Shown here: positions 33,348-41,885 of the stretch, one piece after another | Layout: every line of letters starts with the position of its first letter | Position numbering within the stretch: position 1 is the stretch's first letter | Assembly: GCA_022071955.1 (NCBI GenBank) | Contig: JAJVIM010000027.1 | Location: 1-64,000, forward strand | Source: Anaerolineae bacterium | Lineage (GTDB): Bacteria > Chloroflexota > Anaerolineae > 4572-78 > J111 | Length of the DNA: 64,000 bases | Reading direction: 5' to 3' | Translations under genes and position numbers: made by a program | The notes under the pieces: generated by a model | What the model was told of the DNA's origin: nothing | Databases searched by the model: none | The model's input: only the letters and a program-made list of their open reading frames with translations

Positions 33348-35846
33348 TTATTGAAAGCGCAGCACTTCGAGCGGGACGGCCCGATTGGCAAAACCAACCC
33401 CCTGCGGGTCGATTCCGCCGACACGTTCGTTGGAGTTGTTGTACAGCCCCACCAGCAGGGTGTAATCGCCCGGCGGAAAACTGGGCGGCAGTTCAATACG
33501 GTGGCGGTCGAGCTGAACCACGCCCGGCTCCCAACCGGTAACCGGCGCGGCGCCGTTGTTTGGCACGCTGTCGTGGCTGGTCACCAGTTCGCCATCGCTG
33601 TTGATGAGTTGGGTGAAAACGGTGAGGTTTTGGTTTTGCGGCTGGCGCGCCCGCCAATACAAATCAACGGTTACGGCATCGGATTGAATATTAACGTGAT
33701 GGGTGAGCAGCTCAATGCCGCCGATGAAGCGGGCCGGCGGGATGATCGGCAGCGGGTTTGGCTCAAAGGAGTAAAGCGAGGCTGTGCCCAGCCCGTTGAT
33801 GGTGTAGCTGGTTAGCTCTGTGCCGCGGCTTTCTACGGCCGTTTGCAGCCGTTTGCCCTGCGGGCCGGTGGGCAAAATCCAGACTCGCTGCTGCCCGTCC
33901 AGCAGTTGCGGAATGGTGAGGGTGGCGCTGTAGCCTTTTTGCTGGCCATCGGTGAGGCGCATATCAAATTTGTTTTGCAGGTAGGGGTAAAGCTGACGAT
34001 AGGTAGCCTGATCACTGAGCAGCAGCCGCGATTTGGGCGACTCGGCGTGCAGGTCCAGCAGGCTGGTCATGATTCCAACCGGGGTATGGGTCAACTGCTC
34101 GTTATTCAGCGCGCGCACCGAAACCGGCAGCAGCACCAGCAGTATCAGCAGCGCCAGCCCGGCCACTGTTCGCGGCAGGTAGCGATGGGCGTTGGCCAGC
34201 CCGCCGGCGCTTTCTTTGAGCGGCCACAGGATCAGCCCAAATTCCAGCGCCAGCAGCGCCAACAGCAGGGTGCGGGCCAGCACCACTACCACCAGCAGCC
34301 AGGTTTCGTGCGGCAGCAGCACAAAATAGACCGGCTGCTCCAGCACGTTGAGGCCGGTCAGCACCAGCGCGTAAATCACGCCGCGAGCGTTGGGCATAAG
34401 CAGCACCATAAACGGCAGCAGGTACACCAAAAACTGCGGGCTGTAGCCTTTGTTGTATAACAAAAACAGGCTGACGGTTAGCCCGCCAAAGGCCAGCACG
34501 TTGCGCGATTGACTGTAATCGGCCTGGCGCAAAAAGAGCAGCAGGTAGCCCAGAGCAAAAGCGGCGGTAATGCCCCACCACGGCAGCCAGCTTTGGTGCG
34601 CGGCAAAGCCGGTTTCGGCCGGATTGAGCCGGTCGCCAAGGACGACGCCGAAGCCGTAGTACCCTTCCAGCAGCGCCCAAACCGTTTCCCAACTGGAACG
34701 GCCGGCCATCGAGCGGAAAGAGGCCAGCACCCACTCGGAGCCCCAAAACAGAAACGGGGCCAGCAACACAAACACGGCCAGCCCGCAAATCACCGCGTAC
34801 AGCCCCACTTCGATGGCGGCCTCGCGGTTGTCTTTTTGATGCTGATACCACAGCCGCCGGGCAGCGATGGGCAGGGTAATTACGGGAATGATTTTAACCA
34901 CAATGCCCACGCCCACGGCCACCGCCGAAAGCGAGCGGTTTTCGGCCAGCAGCCAGTCCAGCGCCAGCAGCATAAAGAACAGGGCCACGCCATCAAAAAA
35001 GCCGAGCATTGAGTAAATGGGGGCAAAGAGCAGGGCGTACAGCCACAACACCCGGCCGGTGGTTTCCGGGTTGGGATACAGGCGGCGGGCCAGCCGGCTC
35101 AGCAGGAAGAAGTTGCCCACCTCAAACAGCAAAAACACCCCGCCCATCAGCAGCACAAACCACAGCCGGGGATCGTCGCTCCACGGCGGCAGCAGCAGCG
35201 ATAACCTGTACGCGCCCACAGCCAGCCACGGAATGAGCGGCGGCCATTCCAGCCAAAAATTAAAAAACGGGTGCAGCCCGTAATCAGACAGGGCGGCGAT
35301 GCCAAAGTAGGTGTCAAAATCTGACCAGTCGCGGATAAAACCGCCGGGCCGCAGCAAAAACAGGGCCAGCACCCTAAACACCACAAACAGCGCCAGAATC
35401 AGGCTAAAATCGGCCGGGGCGGCAAAGATGGGCGCGGGCTTGGGCGGAACTTTGGGCGGCGGCTGCGGTTTGGGGGCCGGCGGTTTAACGGCGGCAGCCG
35501 GCGGCGGGGTGTCCGGAGCCGGCGCGGGTTTGACCGGCTCCAGCGGTTTGGTCGGGGCCGGCAGGTGGTCAAAATCGACTTCAGTGGGCAGGCCGGTGCG
35601 GGCTGCCTCGGCCAGCGCCCGTTTGACTTCGTCGGCGTCGGCCGGTTCAATGTTGGGCAACTGGCGGGTGATCAACTCTTCAAATTCAAGGTCGGTTTTG
35701 GCGCCGGCCTGGGCCGCCGCAAACAGCACCGCCTGAATTTCGTCTACCGGCTCGGGCGACGGTCCTTCGTCAATTTCCGGCAGCGAGTTGTTGGCCGCAT
35801 CGTCATCGGTGGGCCGGGGGTCACGGTTGGTTCGCTCATCGCTCAT
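33348..35846 (-). CDS. Multi-pass GT-C-type membrane glycosyltransferase-like protein
   Basis: This 832-residue protein has an acidic N-terminal region of about 90 residues, a Pro/Lys/Ala-rich stretch (about 95-135), then some eleven membrane helices, and an exported C-terminal domain of about 280 residues with a beta-sandwich look (VDLYWRARQPQNQNLTVFTQL). The first loop after TM1 (IRDWSDFDTYFG) has the acidic residues of GT-C enzymes, which use polyprenyl-phosphate sugars. ATG 35846 overlaps the stop of the DPM1-like gene by 4 bases, and that gene would supply such a donor. Confidence 0.75.
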   Translation of the reverse strand: MSDERTNRDPRPTDDDAANNSLPEIDEGPSPEPVDEIQAVLFAAAQAGAKTDLEFEELITRQLPNIEPADADEVKRALAEAARTGLPTEVDFDHLPAPTKPLEPVKPAPAPDTPPPAAAVKPPAPKPQPPPKVPPKPAPIFAAPADFSLILALFVVFRVLALFLLRPGGFIRDWSDFDTYFGIAALSDYGLHPFFNFWLEWPPLIPWLAVGAYRLSLLLPPWSDDPRLWFVLLMGGVFLLFEVGNFFLLSRLARRLYPNPETTGRVLWLYALLFAPIYSMLGFFDGVALFFMLLALDWLLAENRSLSAVAVGVGIVVKIIPVITLPIAARRLWYQHQKDNREAAIEVGLYAVICGLAVFVLLAPFLFWGSEWVLASFRSMAGRSSWETVWALLEGYYGFGVVLGDRLNPAETGFAAHQSWLPWWGITAAFALGYLLLFLRQADYSQSRNVLAFGGLTVSLFLLYNKGYSPQFLVYLLPFMVLLMPNARGVIYALVLTGLNVLEQPVYFVLLPHETWLLVVVVLARTLLLALLALEFGLILWPLKESAGGLANAHRYLPRTVAGLALLILLVLLPVSVRALNNEQLTHTPVGIMTSLLDLHAESPKSRLLLSDQATYRQLYPYLQNKFDMRLTDGQQKGYSATLTIPQLLDGQQRVWILPTGPQGKRLQTAVESRGTELTSYTINGLGTASLYSFEPNPLPIIPPARFIGGIELLTHHVNIQSDAVTVDLYWRARQPQNQNLTVFTQLINSDGELVTSHDSVPNNGAAPVTGWEPGVVQLDRHRIELPPSFPPGDYTLLVGLYNNSNERVGGIDPQGVGFANRAVPLEVLRFQ

Positions 35847-36556
35847 CGCATTCTGCCTGTCCACAGTTTAAAGCGCAGGGCCAGCAGCGCCTGCGTGTAC
35901 TGCGTTAAAATCGAAAGGAATTGCGTTTTGCTGTGGCCGTGCAGACGCAGCCGGTAAAATACCGGGATTTCCAGCATTTTGTAGCCGCGTTTGTGGGCCA
36001 CCATCAGCAGGCGGATAAAATAGTCGCCGTAGCCGTAGTAAATCTGGTCGAGGTCCATGGCGAAGAGCTTGCTGCGGTCGATGGCAAAAAAGCCGCTGAG
36101 GTTGTCGTGGACGGGGGTGCCAAACAGAAGCCGGATGGCGTAATTATAAATGAGGCTGGAAAATTGCCGAAATTTGTCTTCCATACCGCCGGCCATCACA
36201 AAACGGGAGCCAATCACAATGTCGTAGTATTCCAGAAATTTGATCATTTGCGGCAAAATGGCCGGGTCGTGGTTGAAGTCGGTGTCCATAAACACCAAAA
36301 TGTCGCCGGCGGCCCGCTCGGCGCCGTAGCGAATGGCGGTGGCCAGGCCGCGCTCGGTGGTGCGGACAAACAGCTGCACCCGGGAGTCATCGCCAAAATT
36401 GTGGCGCACGGCTTCGGCGGTGCCGTCCGGGCTGTTGTCGTCAACAACTACAATTTCGTAATCCAGGCTGGCGTCCAGCGCGGCAAAAATGGCCTGAATC
36501 AGCTCGACAATGTTGTCTTTTTCCTTGTACGTGGGCAGAACGATGGATGCTTTCAT
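35843..36556 (-). CDS. GT2 polyprenyl-phosphate sugar synthase (DPM1-like)
   Basis: This 237-residue GT-A protein has IVLPTYKEKDNI, VVDDNSPDGT, DTDFNHDP (DxD) and SGFFAIDRS, the pattern of dolichyl/polyprenyl-phosphate mannose synthases. No C-terminal membrane helices, so it is a soluble or peripheral DPM1-type enzyme. It transfers a sugar from a nucleotide donor to polyprenyl phosphate for use by a GT-C enzyme, here the next gene, to which it is coupled by a 4-base overlap. The sugar is not determined. No clear ribosome binding site precedes the ATG. Confidence 0.87.
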   Translation of the reverse strand: MKASIVLPTYKEKDNIVELIQAIFAALDASLDYEIVVVDDNSPDGTAEAVRHNFGDDSRVQLFVRTTERGLATAIRYGAERAAGDILVFMDTDFNHDPAILPQMIKFLEYYDIVIGSRFVMAGGMEDKFRQFSSLIYNYAIRLLFGTPVHDNLSGFFAIDRSKLFAMDLDQIYYGYGDYFIRLLMVAHKRGYKMLEIPVFYRLRLHGHSKTQFLSILTQYTQALLALRFKLWTGRMR

Positions 36557-36809
36557 TAAAAATTATGAATTGGTTAGTGTCACAGAATGTTCGCCACAAT
36601 GCACCTGGTCGTAGTCGGTAGCGGTGGCGGGTGGCAAGTGGCGCGTTTTTACCCGCCACCCGCTACTTGCAACTCGCCACCTTTTTAAGTGGCGAAAAAC
36701 CAAAGACGCTAACTGAATTGTGAATTTTGAATTATGAATCACGAATGACGAATGACCAAAATAACCCTCACGGATTTTTGGTCATTCGTTATTGATAATT
36801 GGTAATTGA
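36557..36809. other. Intergenic region with A/T-rich dispersed repeat text
   Basis: Holds a bulged hairpin GTAGCGGTGGCGGGT / ACCCGCCACCCGCTAC (36618-36632, 36651-36666) and a run of GAATTATGAAT / GACGAATGACC / TTGATAATTGG words (36721-36808). The last resembles the sequence inserted in frame in mrfA at 5622-5664. No gene. Confidence 0.5.
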
Positions 36810-37619
36810 TTACATGTATTTCCACAGGTCAAAAATAGTGCCGTATTGGCCGCCCATTTGTCTGAAACGGTGCTGGTCGGCGCGGGTGGGCACAGAATAG
36901 TAGCTGGCCTGGCTGTGGTCCTGCGGCAGGCGCGGCGGGTTGCCGGCCTCAAATAATTTGACGGCCCTTACCAGCATGTCTGCGCCAATCACGCTGCTTT
37001 TGTAACTGAGCGAGGTGACGGTATCGGTTGGCTCAATCTCAATTTTTTCTTGCAGCAGCAGATCGCCGGTATCAAATTTGGTATCGACCCAATGGACGGT
37101 CACGCCGGTTTCCCTGTCGCCGTTAACAAACACCCAAAAATAAGGCCACAGGCCGCGATTGCGCGGCAGCAGCGCGGGGTGAATGTTGAGCGTGCCGAGT
37201 TTGGCCAGGTTGATGACTTTGCCGCCGATGAATTGGTTGAGGTAGATGGACAGGATGAGGTCCGGCTGCCAGGCTTCGAGCTGGGCGCGGGTTTCGGGGC
37301 TGTTGACGTTGGTGGAGCCGATGACCGGCACGTTGTAAATGTGGCGCATGTCTCGCAGCGAATGGACTTTGGGCTGGCGGCCAATCAATTTCATGGCGAT
37401 GGCCGTGGCCCGGCTTTGAAACAGCTCCAGCGCCTTGCGCCCCACAAAGCGCAGCCCGGCCTTTTGCAGCAAATAGAGCAGCGCCTGCGGCAGGCTCTTT
37501 TTGTAAATCAGGCAGTCGGAGCGGACAATGCCCACCACCTGCCCCGGATATTCCTTGAGCAGGCGTTCGGTCATCAGGTTAGAGTACAGGCTTTCGTAAG
37601 TTAAAATGACAATGCGCAT
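36810..37619 (-). CDS. Formyltransferase-family enzyme, probably sugar N-formyltransferase
   Basis: This 269-residue protein has the formyl_trans_N fold: N-terminal RIVILTYESLYSN, catalytic motif LNIHPALLPRNRG (Asn and His), and DTGDLLLQEKIEI containing the catalytic Asp. It lacks the C-terminal tRNA-binding domain of methionyl-tRNA formyltransferase. Such enzymes use 10-formyl-tetrahydrofolate to formylate an amino group. With a DegT-type sugar aminotransferase directly upstream, N-formylation of a nucleotide-linked amino sugar (as by QdtF, VioF or WlaRD) is the best guess. Confidence 0.8.
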   Translation of the reverse strand: MRIVILTYESLYSNLMTERLLKEYPGQVVGIVRSDCLIYKKSLPQALLYLLQKAGLRFVGRKALELFQSRATAIAMKLIGRQPKVHSLRDMRHIYNVPVIGSTNVNSPETRAQLEAWQPDLILSIYLNQFIGGKVINLAKLGTLNIHPALLPRNRGLWPYFWVFVNGDRETGVTVHWVDTKFDTGDLLLQEKIEIEPTDTVTSLSYKSSVIGADMLVRAVKLFEAGNPPRLPQDHSQASYYSVPTRADQHRFRQMGGQYGTIFDLWKYM

Positions 37620-37672
37620 TCGATTTTCGATTTTGGATTTTAGATTTTGGATTTACTCAAGCAATCCAAAAT

Positions 37673-38782
37673 CTAAAATCTAAAATTGCTAAGGGTGTCA
37701 CAAATGTAGTCAATCTGCTCGGGGGTGAGGGTGGCCCCGGATGGCAGGTTGATGCCGCGCCGGCCCAAATCCTCGGCTACCGGCAGCGATTGGCCGGTGT
37801 TGTACATAGGCAGGGTGTGGACCGGGTAAAAGAACGGGCGCGTGTCGATGCCGGCGGCGCGCAGCCGGTCGCGCAGCTCGTCGCGGCCCAGGCCAAACTC
37901 ATCCTCCACAATCACCGAGTACATCCAGTAGACATTTTCGGCCCAGCCGGCTTGCGGCGGCAGCGTCAGACCGGGGATGTCGGCCAGCCGCCGGTTGTAG
38001 TGGGCCGCGTTGTTGCGGCGAATGGCCAGCAGGTCATCGATTTTTTCAAGTTGGGCCAGCCCAATGGCCGCCTGAATATTGGTCATGCGGTAATTGAAGG
38101 CCACTTCCGGGTGCCAGTAGGGGTTGTCGTTGTAGCGGCCCTGATTTTCCAAAAAGAAGGCGCGTTCGGCCCACTCCCGGTTGTTAGTGACAATGATGCC
38201 GCCTTCGCCAGTGGTGATGATTTTGTTGCCGTAAAAGCTGAAAATGGCGGCGTCGCTCAACCCGCCCACGCGTTGGCCGCGATAGCGCGCGCCGTGGGCT
38301 TCGGCGGCGTCTTCCAGCAGCAGCAGCCCGTGCCGGTCGGCGATGTCGCGCAGCGGGGCCATATCGGCCGGGTGACCGTACAGATGCACGGCCATAATCG
38401 CTTTGGTCCGCGGTGTGATGGCCGCCTCAACGGTGGCGGGGTCTATGTTCCAGGTGTCGCGTTCGGAATCGACAAAAACGGGCGTGGCGCCGGTGTAACG
38501 GATGCCGTTGGCGCTGGCCACGTAAGTAAGGCCGGGCATAATCACTTCATCGCCGGGGCCAAGGTTGAGCGTGGCCGCCAGCAGGTGAATGGCTACCGTG
38601 CCGTTAAAGGTGGCCACGCCGTATTGTGCGTCGCAGTAGGCGGCAAACTGCTGTTCAAAATCGCGCACGTATTTGCCCAGCGACGACACCCAACCGCTTT
38701 GTACGCATTCGGTGACGTATTTTAGCTCGTTGCCGGCCAGCAGCGGCTCGGCGACGGGAATAAAGGGGTGTTGTTGATTCAA
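37673..38782 (-). CDS. DegT/DnrJ/EryC1/StrS-family sugar aminotransferase
   Basis: This 369-residue PLP enzyme has GWVSSLGKYVRDFE near the N-terminus, LLLEDAAEAHGARYRG with the cofactor-ring Asp, and SFYGNKIITTGEGG with the Schiff-base Lys. These enzymes transaminate keto-sugars on nucleotide carriers. An open frame runs on upstream to 38962 but would translate a palindromic repeat. TTG 38782 gives the family's normal length and has AAAGGA 12 bases upstream. The product could feed the adjacent formyltransferase. Confidence 0.87.
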   Translation of the reverse strand: MNQQHPFIPVAEPLLAGNELKYVTECVQSGWVSSLGKYVRDFEQQFAAYCDAQYGVATFNGTVAIHLLAATLNLGPGDEVIMPGLTYVASANGIRYTGATPVFVDSERDTWNIDPATVEAAITPRTKAIMAVHLYGHPADMAPLRDIADRHGLLLLEDAAEAHGARYRGQRVGGLSDAAIFSFYGNKIITTGEGGIIVTNNREWAERAFFLENQGRYNDNPYWHPEVAFNYRMTNIQAAIGLAQLEKIDDLLAIRRNNAAHYNRRLADIPGLTLPPQAGWAENVYWMYSVIVEDEFGLGRDELRDRLRAAGIDTRPFFYPVHTLPMYNTGQSLPVAEDLGRRGINLPSGATLTPEQIDYICDTLSNFRF

Positions 38783-38830
38783 GGTGATTCGCAATCCTTT
38801 GCTCTGGTTTCGGGCAAAAGCGATTTTTGT

Positions 38831-38945
38831 ACCCCTCCCCCTGCCCCCTCCCCGTTGGCGGGGAGGGGATGATGTTTCGGTGACGGTTTGCGCGGCAAAG
38901 CCGCGCAAACCGTCACCGAAATTGGCCGGGGGAATGTGGGTGAGA
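38831..38945. repeat. Modular intergenic element, copy 3 (reduced)
   Basis: C/G hairpin with arms 38845-38853 and 38860-38868, then a perfect 22-bp palindrome with arms 38875-38896 and 38900-38921, loop AAA. The second C/G hairpin seen in the other two copies is missing or decayed. Confidence 0.7.
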
Positions 38946-38968
38946 ATCGTTACCACTGACAAACAAAC

Positions 38969-38990
38969 GGGAGACGGTTGAACGTCTCCC
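38969..38990 (-). terminator. Leftward terminator after the HAD gene
   Basis: Stem GGGAGACG / CGTCTCCC with loop GTTGAA. On the minus strand it is followed by GTTTGTTTGTC. It lies 48 bases past the HAD stop and separates purB-HAD from the aminotransferase gene. Confidence 0.65.
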
Positions 38991-39037
38991 TAAACAGGCC
39001 AGAATCATAACCCGATTGGGGGCAAAAGTCAAAGCGA

Positions 39038-39796
39038 TTAGCCAGCGCCGTTCCATCGCGCCAGCAGCGGCAGCAGTTCGGTGTGGCTGGCAATGACCGC
39101 ATCGGGGATAACTTCGGTTTCGGGCGGATAGGCCTGCCCCATCGACCAGTCATCGCGACTGACGCCGACGTATTGCACGCCGCGCATGCCCACGCCCTGC
39201 GCGCCCAGCACATCGGTGCGCAGCAGATCGCCAATGTGAACCGCCTGCTCCGGCGCAGCGTTGAGCTTATCCAGCGTGATCAAAAAAGCATCGGGGTGAG
39301 GTTTGCTGCGGCCAATTTCATCGGAAAAGGTGAGCTGGGTAAAGTAGCCGGCAAAGCCATCGGTTTCCAGAATCTGGCGCAGCACCCGGCCCGGCGTGAG
39401 GCCGGTATCGGAGATGACGCCCAGCCGGTAACGCGCCGCGAGCGCGGGCAGCACGGCGGCGATTTCTGTCACCGGCTCCGGCGGCACTTCCAGCAGGCTG
39501 TTTTCCATGCGGGTTTCAATGTCGTGCAGATGGGTGGCGGGGATGCTCGTTTCCAGCGCCGCCAGCATTACGGTCAGCCATTCGTGGGCGCTGAGGGTGC
39601 GGTGCTCAATGGCCCAGGTGCGGCTCCAGGTATCGCGGGCCACACCGACCGCGGCCTTGATTTGCTCAACTGTAAAGGATTGACCGCTGCCACGTTCAAT
39701 GTCGGCTTTGAGTTGATACAGGCGGGCGCTGTGGTCAACCGGCCGGTTTTTGTAGAGGGTTTGCCAAAAATCAAAAGTAATCGCGTTAATGCTCAA
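39038..39796 (-). CDS. HAD-superfamily hydrolase (subfamily IA)
   Basis: This 252-residue protein has motif I FDFWQTL with the nucleophile Asp (DxxxT form with Trp at the usual general-acid position), motif II near VISDTG, motif III SKPHPDAF and motif IV IGDLLRTD. It is probably a phosphatase; the substrate is open. The ATG overlaps the purB stop (ATGA), so the two are coupled; it may act on a nucleotide or phosphosugar metabolite. Its terminator lies at 38969-38990. Confidence 0.88.
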   Translation of the reverse strand: MSINAITFDFWQTLYKNRPVDHSARLYQLKADIERGSGQSFTVEQIKAAVGVARDTWSRTWAIEHRTLSAHEWLTVMLAALETSIPATHLHDIETRMENSLLEVPPEPVTEIAAVLPALAARYRLGVISDTGLTPGRVLRQILETDGFAGYFTQLTFSDEIGRSKPHPDAFLITLDKLNAAPEQAVHIGDLLRTDVLGAQGVGMRGVQYVGVSRDDWSMGQAYPPETEVIPDAVIASHTELLPLLARWNGAG

Positions 39797-41238
39797 CCTG
39801 TGGCTCCAAGGGCGTTTTTAATTTGATAGGCGATGGTGCGCGCCCGTTCCGGCGCGTCGCCAACGTAGTGGCTGGCGTCGAGCAGGTAGGTGATTTGGGC
39901 CAACGTTAAGTAGCGGGTGATGCGGTCATCGTTGAACAGGCGCTCGGCCAGCGGGTTGGGCCGGCCCTGCGCAATTTCGGCCCAGGCGGCCAGGCTGTGC
40001 TCGCGGATAATCTCGTGCATGTCCTGCCGGTCAGCGCCCTGCTTTACGCCGGCCATCAGCACCCGTTCGGTGGCGGCGAAGGTGCCGTATTTTTCAAGGT
40101 TGCGGGCCATGGCCGCTTCGTCTACCCGTAAATCGCGGATGAGGCGGGTGGCGCGGCGCACAATTTCGTCGGTGGCCAAAAAGGCGGCGGGCAGCACCTC
40201 GCGGCGGTTGGCCGAGTCGTCAAGGGTGCGTTCCAGCAGCGAGTGGGCGGCGTTATCCCAGGCCACGCGGGGCAGGGTGGCCACAAAGCGGGCCAGGCTG
40301 TCAATATTTTCGGCGTTGATGGGGTTGCGTTTGAAGGGCATGGCGCTGGAACCAACCTGTTTGCGGCCAAACGGCTCGGCCAGTTCCCCCAAGGTTGGCG
40401 CTTGCAGCAGGCGCAGGTCAAACGCAAATTTATAGAGCGACCCCGCCAGCCCGGCCAGGGCGTTGATCACCAGCCAATCCTGTTTGCGCGGGTAGGTTTG
40501 GGTGGACACCGGGAACGGTTCCAGATTAATGGCCGCCATAATTTTGGCTTCGAGCTGGGCGGCGCTCCACTGGCTGGCGGCAGTCGCGCCGGAGGCATCG
40601 CTGATGGGCGCGCGCAACAACTCTTCGTACGAGGCCGAAGTGCCGACCGCGCCTTTGAAGCCTTTGCCGCAAATGGCGTTGCGAGCGCGGCGCAGTTCGG
40701 CCAAATCGGTGAGCAGGTCAAAACCGTATTGGGCCAGCCGGTAACCAAGCGTGGTCGGTTCGGCGGGTTGCAGGTGAGTAAAGCCGATGATCGACGCGCC
40801 GGCCCAGCGTTCAATTTGCACGGCGGTTTCGCGCAGCAAGTCGGTTAGTTGGGCCAGAATCAAATCCAGGCTTTCGCGCAGGCGGAGGGCGTCGGCGTTG
40901 TCTTCAATATCCATTGAGGTTGCGCCCAAATGGATAATGCCGCCGCCCACCGGGCATTGTTCGGCGTAGGTTTTTACTTCGGCCATCAAATCGTGAAAGA
41001 TTTCGGCTTCTATTTGATGGGCGCGGTCCACGTCGATGTCATCGGCGTGGGCGCGCAGGTCATCAACCTGGGCCTGGGTAACCAGCCCCATCGATTGTTG
41101 CGCCTCGGCCAGGGCAACCCACAGCCGCCGCCAGGTGCGGCGTTTGTGGGCTTCACTCCAAATGTGGCGCATGTCGTTGCTGCCGTAGCGCCATGAAAAG
41201 GGCGATAGATAGGTTTGGTGCGTAAATTCGTTGGTCAT
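39793..41238 (-). CDS. purB: Adenylosuccinate lyase
   Basis: This 481-residue fumarase/aspartase-superfamily lyase has IIHLGATSMDIEDN with catalytic His, FTHLQPAEPTTLG and the signature GSSAMPFKRNPINAEN. It cleaves SAICAR and adenylosuccinate to release fumarate in purine synthesis. N-terminal FSWRYGSNDMRHIWSE matches PurB rather than argininosuccinate lyase. Its promoter lies so close to the ATG (41248-41276) that the mRNA would have a leader of at most about three bases. Confidence 0.94.
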   Translation of the reverse strand: MTNEFTHQTYLSPFSWRYGSNDMRHIWSEAHKRRTWRRLWVALAEAQQSMGLVTQAQVDDLRAHADDIDVDRAHQIEAEIFHDLMAEVKTYAEQCPVGGGIIHLGATSMDIEDNADALRLRESLDLILAQLTDLLRETAVQIERWAGASIIGFTHLQPAEPTTLGYRLAQYGFDLLTDLAELRRARNAICGKGFKGAVGTSASYEELLRAPISDASGATAASQWSAAQLEAKIMAAINLEPFPVSTQTYPRKQDWLVINALAGLAGSLYKFAFDLRLLQAPTLGELAEPFGRKQVGSSAMPFKRNPINAENIDSLARFVATLPRVAWDNAAHSLLERTLDDSANRREVLPAAFLATDEIVRRATRLIRDLRVDEAAMARNLEKYGTFAATERVLMAGVKQGADRQDMHEIIREHSLAAWAEIAQGRPNPLAERLFNDDRITRYLTLAQITYLLDASHYVGDAPERARTIAYQIKNALGATG

Positions 41239-41247
41239 AGTAGCAGC

Positions 41248-41276
41248 AGTATAGCACGGGCCGCAAACAGCGGCAA
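41248..41276 (-). promoter_or_regulatory. Sigma70-type promoter of purB, leaderless arrangement
   Basis: Minus strand: TTGCCG (41271-41276), 17-base spacer, TATACT (41248-41253), then nine bases to the ATG at 41238. Transcription would begin at or within three bases of the start codon, and no Shine-Dalgarno sequence can fit. Confidence 0.7.
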
Positions 41277-41281
41277 AGTGA

Positions 41282-41310
41282 TTGACGCCGCTGCTTGATG
41301 CTGATACAAT
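41282..41310 (+). promoter_or_regulatory. Sigma70-type promoter of the rmlC-like gene
   Basis: TTGACG (41282-41287), 17-base spacer, TACAAT (41305-41310). The predicted start site near 41317 gives a 26-base leader containing GGAGGT before the ATG at 41343. It is divergent from the purB promoter. Confidence 0.75.
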
Positions 41311-41342
41311 GGCACAGTTTGAAAATTGCTGGAGGTACGGGA

Positions 41343-41885
41343 ATGCCCAAAATTGAAAATTTGCCGCAAATTGACGGCGTACAGGTGGTCTCGTTTGACG
41401 CTTACGGCGACGACCGGGGCCGGTTTATGGAAACGTTTCGCAAGGAGTGGTTTCCGCAGCGCAGTTGGGACAGGTTGCAGTGCAACCGGTCGGAGTCGAC
41501 GGCGGGGGTGCTGCGGGGGCTACACTATCATTTTGAGCAGGTAGATTACTGGACGGTACTGCGCGGCGCCATCCGGGTGGGCCTGTTTGACCTGCGGCCG
41601 GGGTCGCCAACGCGGGGCGTGGGGCATACGCTGCTGCTCAGCGCCGACAGTTTGCAGGGGTTGTATATTCCCATTGGGGTGGCGCACGGTTTTGTGGGCC
41701 TAACCGATGTGACGTTGTTTTATGTGGTGGATAATTATTACACCGGCAGCGATGAGTTTGGCGTGGCCTGGAACGACCCGGCGCTGGGCATTGACTGGGG
41801 TGTGGCTGCGCCCATTGTCTCCAAACGGGATGCCGGCAACCCGCTGCTCAAAGATATTCCGCCCGAGCGGCTGCCGGCTATTTAA
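41343..41885 (+). CDS. dTDP-4-dehydrorhamnose 3,5-epimerase-like protein
   Basis: This 180-residue RmlC cupin has DDRGRFMETFR, CNRSESTAGVLRGLHYH with catalytic His, IPIGVAHGFV, and the C-terminal FYVVDNYY with DPALGIDW. The Gln-Gly-Lys segment that follows RGLHYQ in typical RmlC reads FEQVDYW here, so the usual substrate-contacting Lys is missing and specificity may differ. GGAGG precedes ATG 41343; an in-frame ATG at 41295 lies upstream of the promoter -10 box. No rmlA, B or D is adjacent. Confidence 0.8.
   Translation: MPKIENLPQIDGVQVVSFDAYGDDRGRFMETFRKEWFPQRSWDRLQCNRSESTAGVLRGLHYHFEQVDYWTVLRGAIRVGLFDLRPGSPTRGVGHTLLLSADSLQGLYIPIGVAHGFVGLTDVTLFYVVDNYYTGSDEFGVAWNDPALGIDWGVAAPIVSKRDAGNPLLKDIPPERLPAI

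Noticed and set aside
38783..38962. N-terminal extension of the DegT aminotransferase
   Set aside because: It would translate a palindromic spacer element into low-complexity residues; family members begin near the TTG at 38782.
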